Positions 5,204 through 6,165 of a DNA stretch of 6,165 nucleotides are shown here, piece by piece. Every line of letters begins with the position of its first letter. Position 1 is the stretch's first letter. The notes beneath the pieces were generated by a model. The model made no database searches. It was given only the letters and a program-made list of their open reading frames with translations, and had not been told where the DNA came from. Where the stretch lies: positions 1 to 6,165 of the forward strand of contig JAGNOM010000175.1 in assembly GCA_017990155.1 (NCBI GenBank). Reading direction: 5' to 3'. Source of the DNA: Propionivibrio sp. GTDB lineage: Bacteria > Pseudomonadota > Gammaproteobacteria > Burkholderiales > Rhodocyclaceae. The translations under genes were made by a program, and so were the position numbers.

Positions 5204-6165
5204 CTACAGAGCCGACTTGATGCGCTCTGCAACTTCCGGAGTGACCCATTCGCTCCAGATCTGCGGGTAATTCTTGAGGAAGTGATTGGCCCCGTCCTCT
5301 CCGGTTGCCTGGTTGTCCTGCATCCAGGCCAGCAGTTCGTTGACCGTGTCGTTACCCCAATCGCGGGCATTGAGGTAGTTGAAGGCATCGCCACCGGCCT
5401 TCTTGAAGCGATCGGTGACGACGGTCATGACGTCCGCTTTGGCCCAATCGTTCTTCTGCGGGTTCGCGCAATCGGCCTTGGTATTGCATTTGACCCAAGC
5501 CTCGGCGTCGTGCGGAACGCCGGCATCGAGCTTGACCATTTCGTACTTGCCGAGAATCGCCGTCGGCGACCAGTAATAGCCCAGCCAGGCTTCCTTGCGC
5601 TCGTTGGCCTTGGCGATCGAGCCGTCCAGCCCGGCCGCCGAACCGGTTTCCACGAGCATGAAACGCTTCGCCTTTGCGCCCCACGCCTTGAACGCGTTTC
5701 CCGTCGTGATCTGGCAATTCCAGCCCGACGGGCAGTTGTGTACCGCCCCCCTGTCCTTGTCGTCCGGAGAAGGGAAAAGATCCGGTCGCGACAAGGCGTC
5801 TTCAATCGTCTTTACGTCCGGGTTGGCATCGGCGATGTATTTCGGAATCCACCAGCCTTCAACGCCCCCATCCCTCAACGAACGTGCGCCGTAATGCAAG
5901 CGCCCTTCATTCACTGCCGTGGTCAAGGGTTCAAGCACCGCCGTCGTCCATGCTTCCGGAGCGACATCAGGCTGTCCTTTCTCGATCATCGACGTCAGCG
6001 TCGGCATGGTATCGCCGGGGACCAGTTCCACTTCACAGCCGTAACCTTCGCTCAAGACAAACTTGTCGATTTCGGCGAGGACTTCTGCAGATTGCCAGTT
6101 CATGCTGGCGACCGTCACGCGACCACACTCGGCATAGGCCGTGTGGCTTCCCATGAGCGTCGTTG
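5204..6165 (-). CDS. proX: Betaine-type ABC transporter substrate-binding protein, ProX/OpuAC-like (5' end outside window)
   Basis: The frame is open to the right edge. The first residues, TTLMGSHTAYA before E, look like the end of a signal peptide, so the true start lies beyond 6165 and the Met at 6154 is internal. Numbering from that Met, the mature part begins near residue 9 (ECGRVTVASMNWQSAEVL). It fits the OpuAC family (PF04069), periplasmic proteins that bind quaternary amines with aromatic residues; candidates are W20, W69, W101/W102, Y193/Y194 and W195. GGVEGWWIPKY and GYYWSPTAILGKY are characteristic stretches. Six cysteines (C10, C40, C141, C147, C223, C229) suggest three disulfides, consistent with export. 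The ligand is probably glycine betaine, proline betaine or choline; sequence alone does not separate these. It is the first visible gene of the operon; any promoter lies outside the window. Confidence 0.92.
   Translation of the reverse strand, partial: TTLMGSHTAYAECGRVTVASMNWQSAEVLAEIDKFVLSEGYGCEVELVPGDTMPTLTSMIEKGQPDVAPEAWTTAVLEPLTTAVNEGRLHYGARSLRDGGVEGWWIPKYIADANPDVKTIEDALSRPDLFPSPDDKDRGAVHNCPSGWNCQITTGNAFKAWGAKAKRFMLVETGSAAGLDGSIAKANERKEAWLGYYWSPTAILGKYEMVKLDAGVPHDAEAWVKCNTKADCANPQKNDWAKADVMTVVTDRFKKAGGDAFNYLNARDWGNDTVNELLAWMQDNQATGEDGANHFLKNYPQIWSEWVTPEVAERIKSAL

Overview
The window reads as a stretch of proteobacterial chromosome with moderately high G+C. Beta- or gammaproteobacteria are my best guess, from protein style, Shine-Dalgarno (SD) spacing and a REP-like palindrome; I cannot name a genus. 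Every gene I can support lies on the minus strand, so transcription runs from high to low coordinates. I see no tRNA, rRNA, CRISPR array, insertion sequence or phage gene.

Right part (3034-6165): an ABC importer for compatible solutes of the ProU/OpuA type, transcribed in the order substrate-binding protein (proX-like, start cut off by the window edge), permease (proW) and ATPase (proV). A 195-base spacer holding an inverted repeat separates proX from proW, while proW and proV overlap by 8 bases. The binding protein would capture a betaine-like ligand in the periplasm, ProW forms the membrane channel, and ProV hydrolyses ATP. ProV ends in a short, apparently single-CBS region. A hairpin terminator at about 2955-2998 closes the operon.

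Middle (2127-2954): a REP-like palindrome, then a single gene for an integral-membrane M50B-like zinc metallopeptidase with an HEMGH motif and a probable TTG start. A second inverted repeat, with U-run/A-run polarity opposite to a terminator, lies just beyond it at 2047-2097.

Left part (1-1930): three closely spaced genes, probably one operon. They encode a soluble coiled-coil protein, a membrane-anchored protein with a proline/alanine-rich linker and a Sel1/TPR-like C-terminus, and a secreted protein with two peptidoglycan-binding repeats that runs off the left edge. Taken together they suggest an envelope-associated module spanning cytoplasm, inner membrane and cell wall, but its function is not known to me. 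It is the least explained part of the window. The transporter itself is ordinary apart from gene order and the reduced CBS region.
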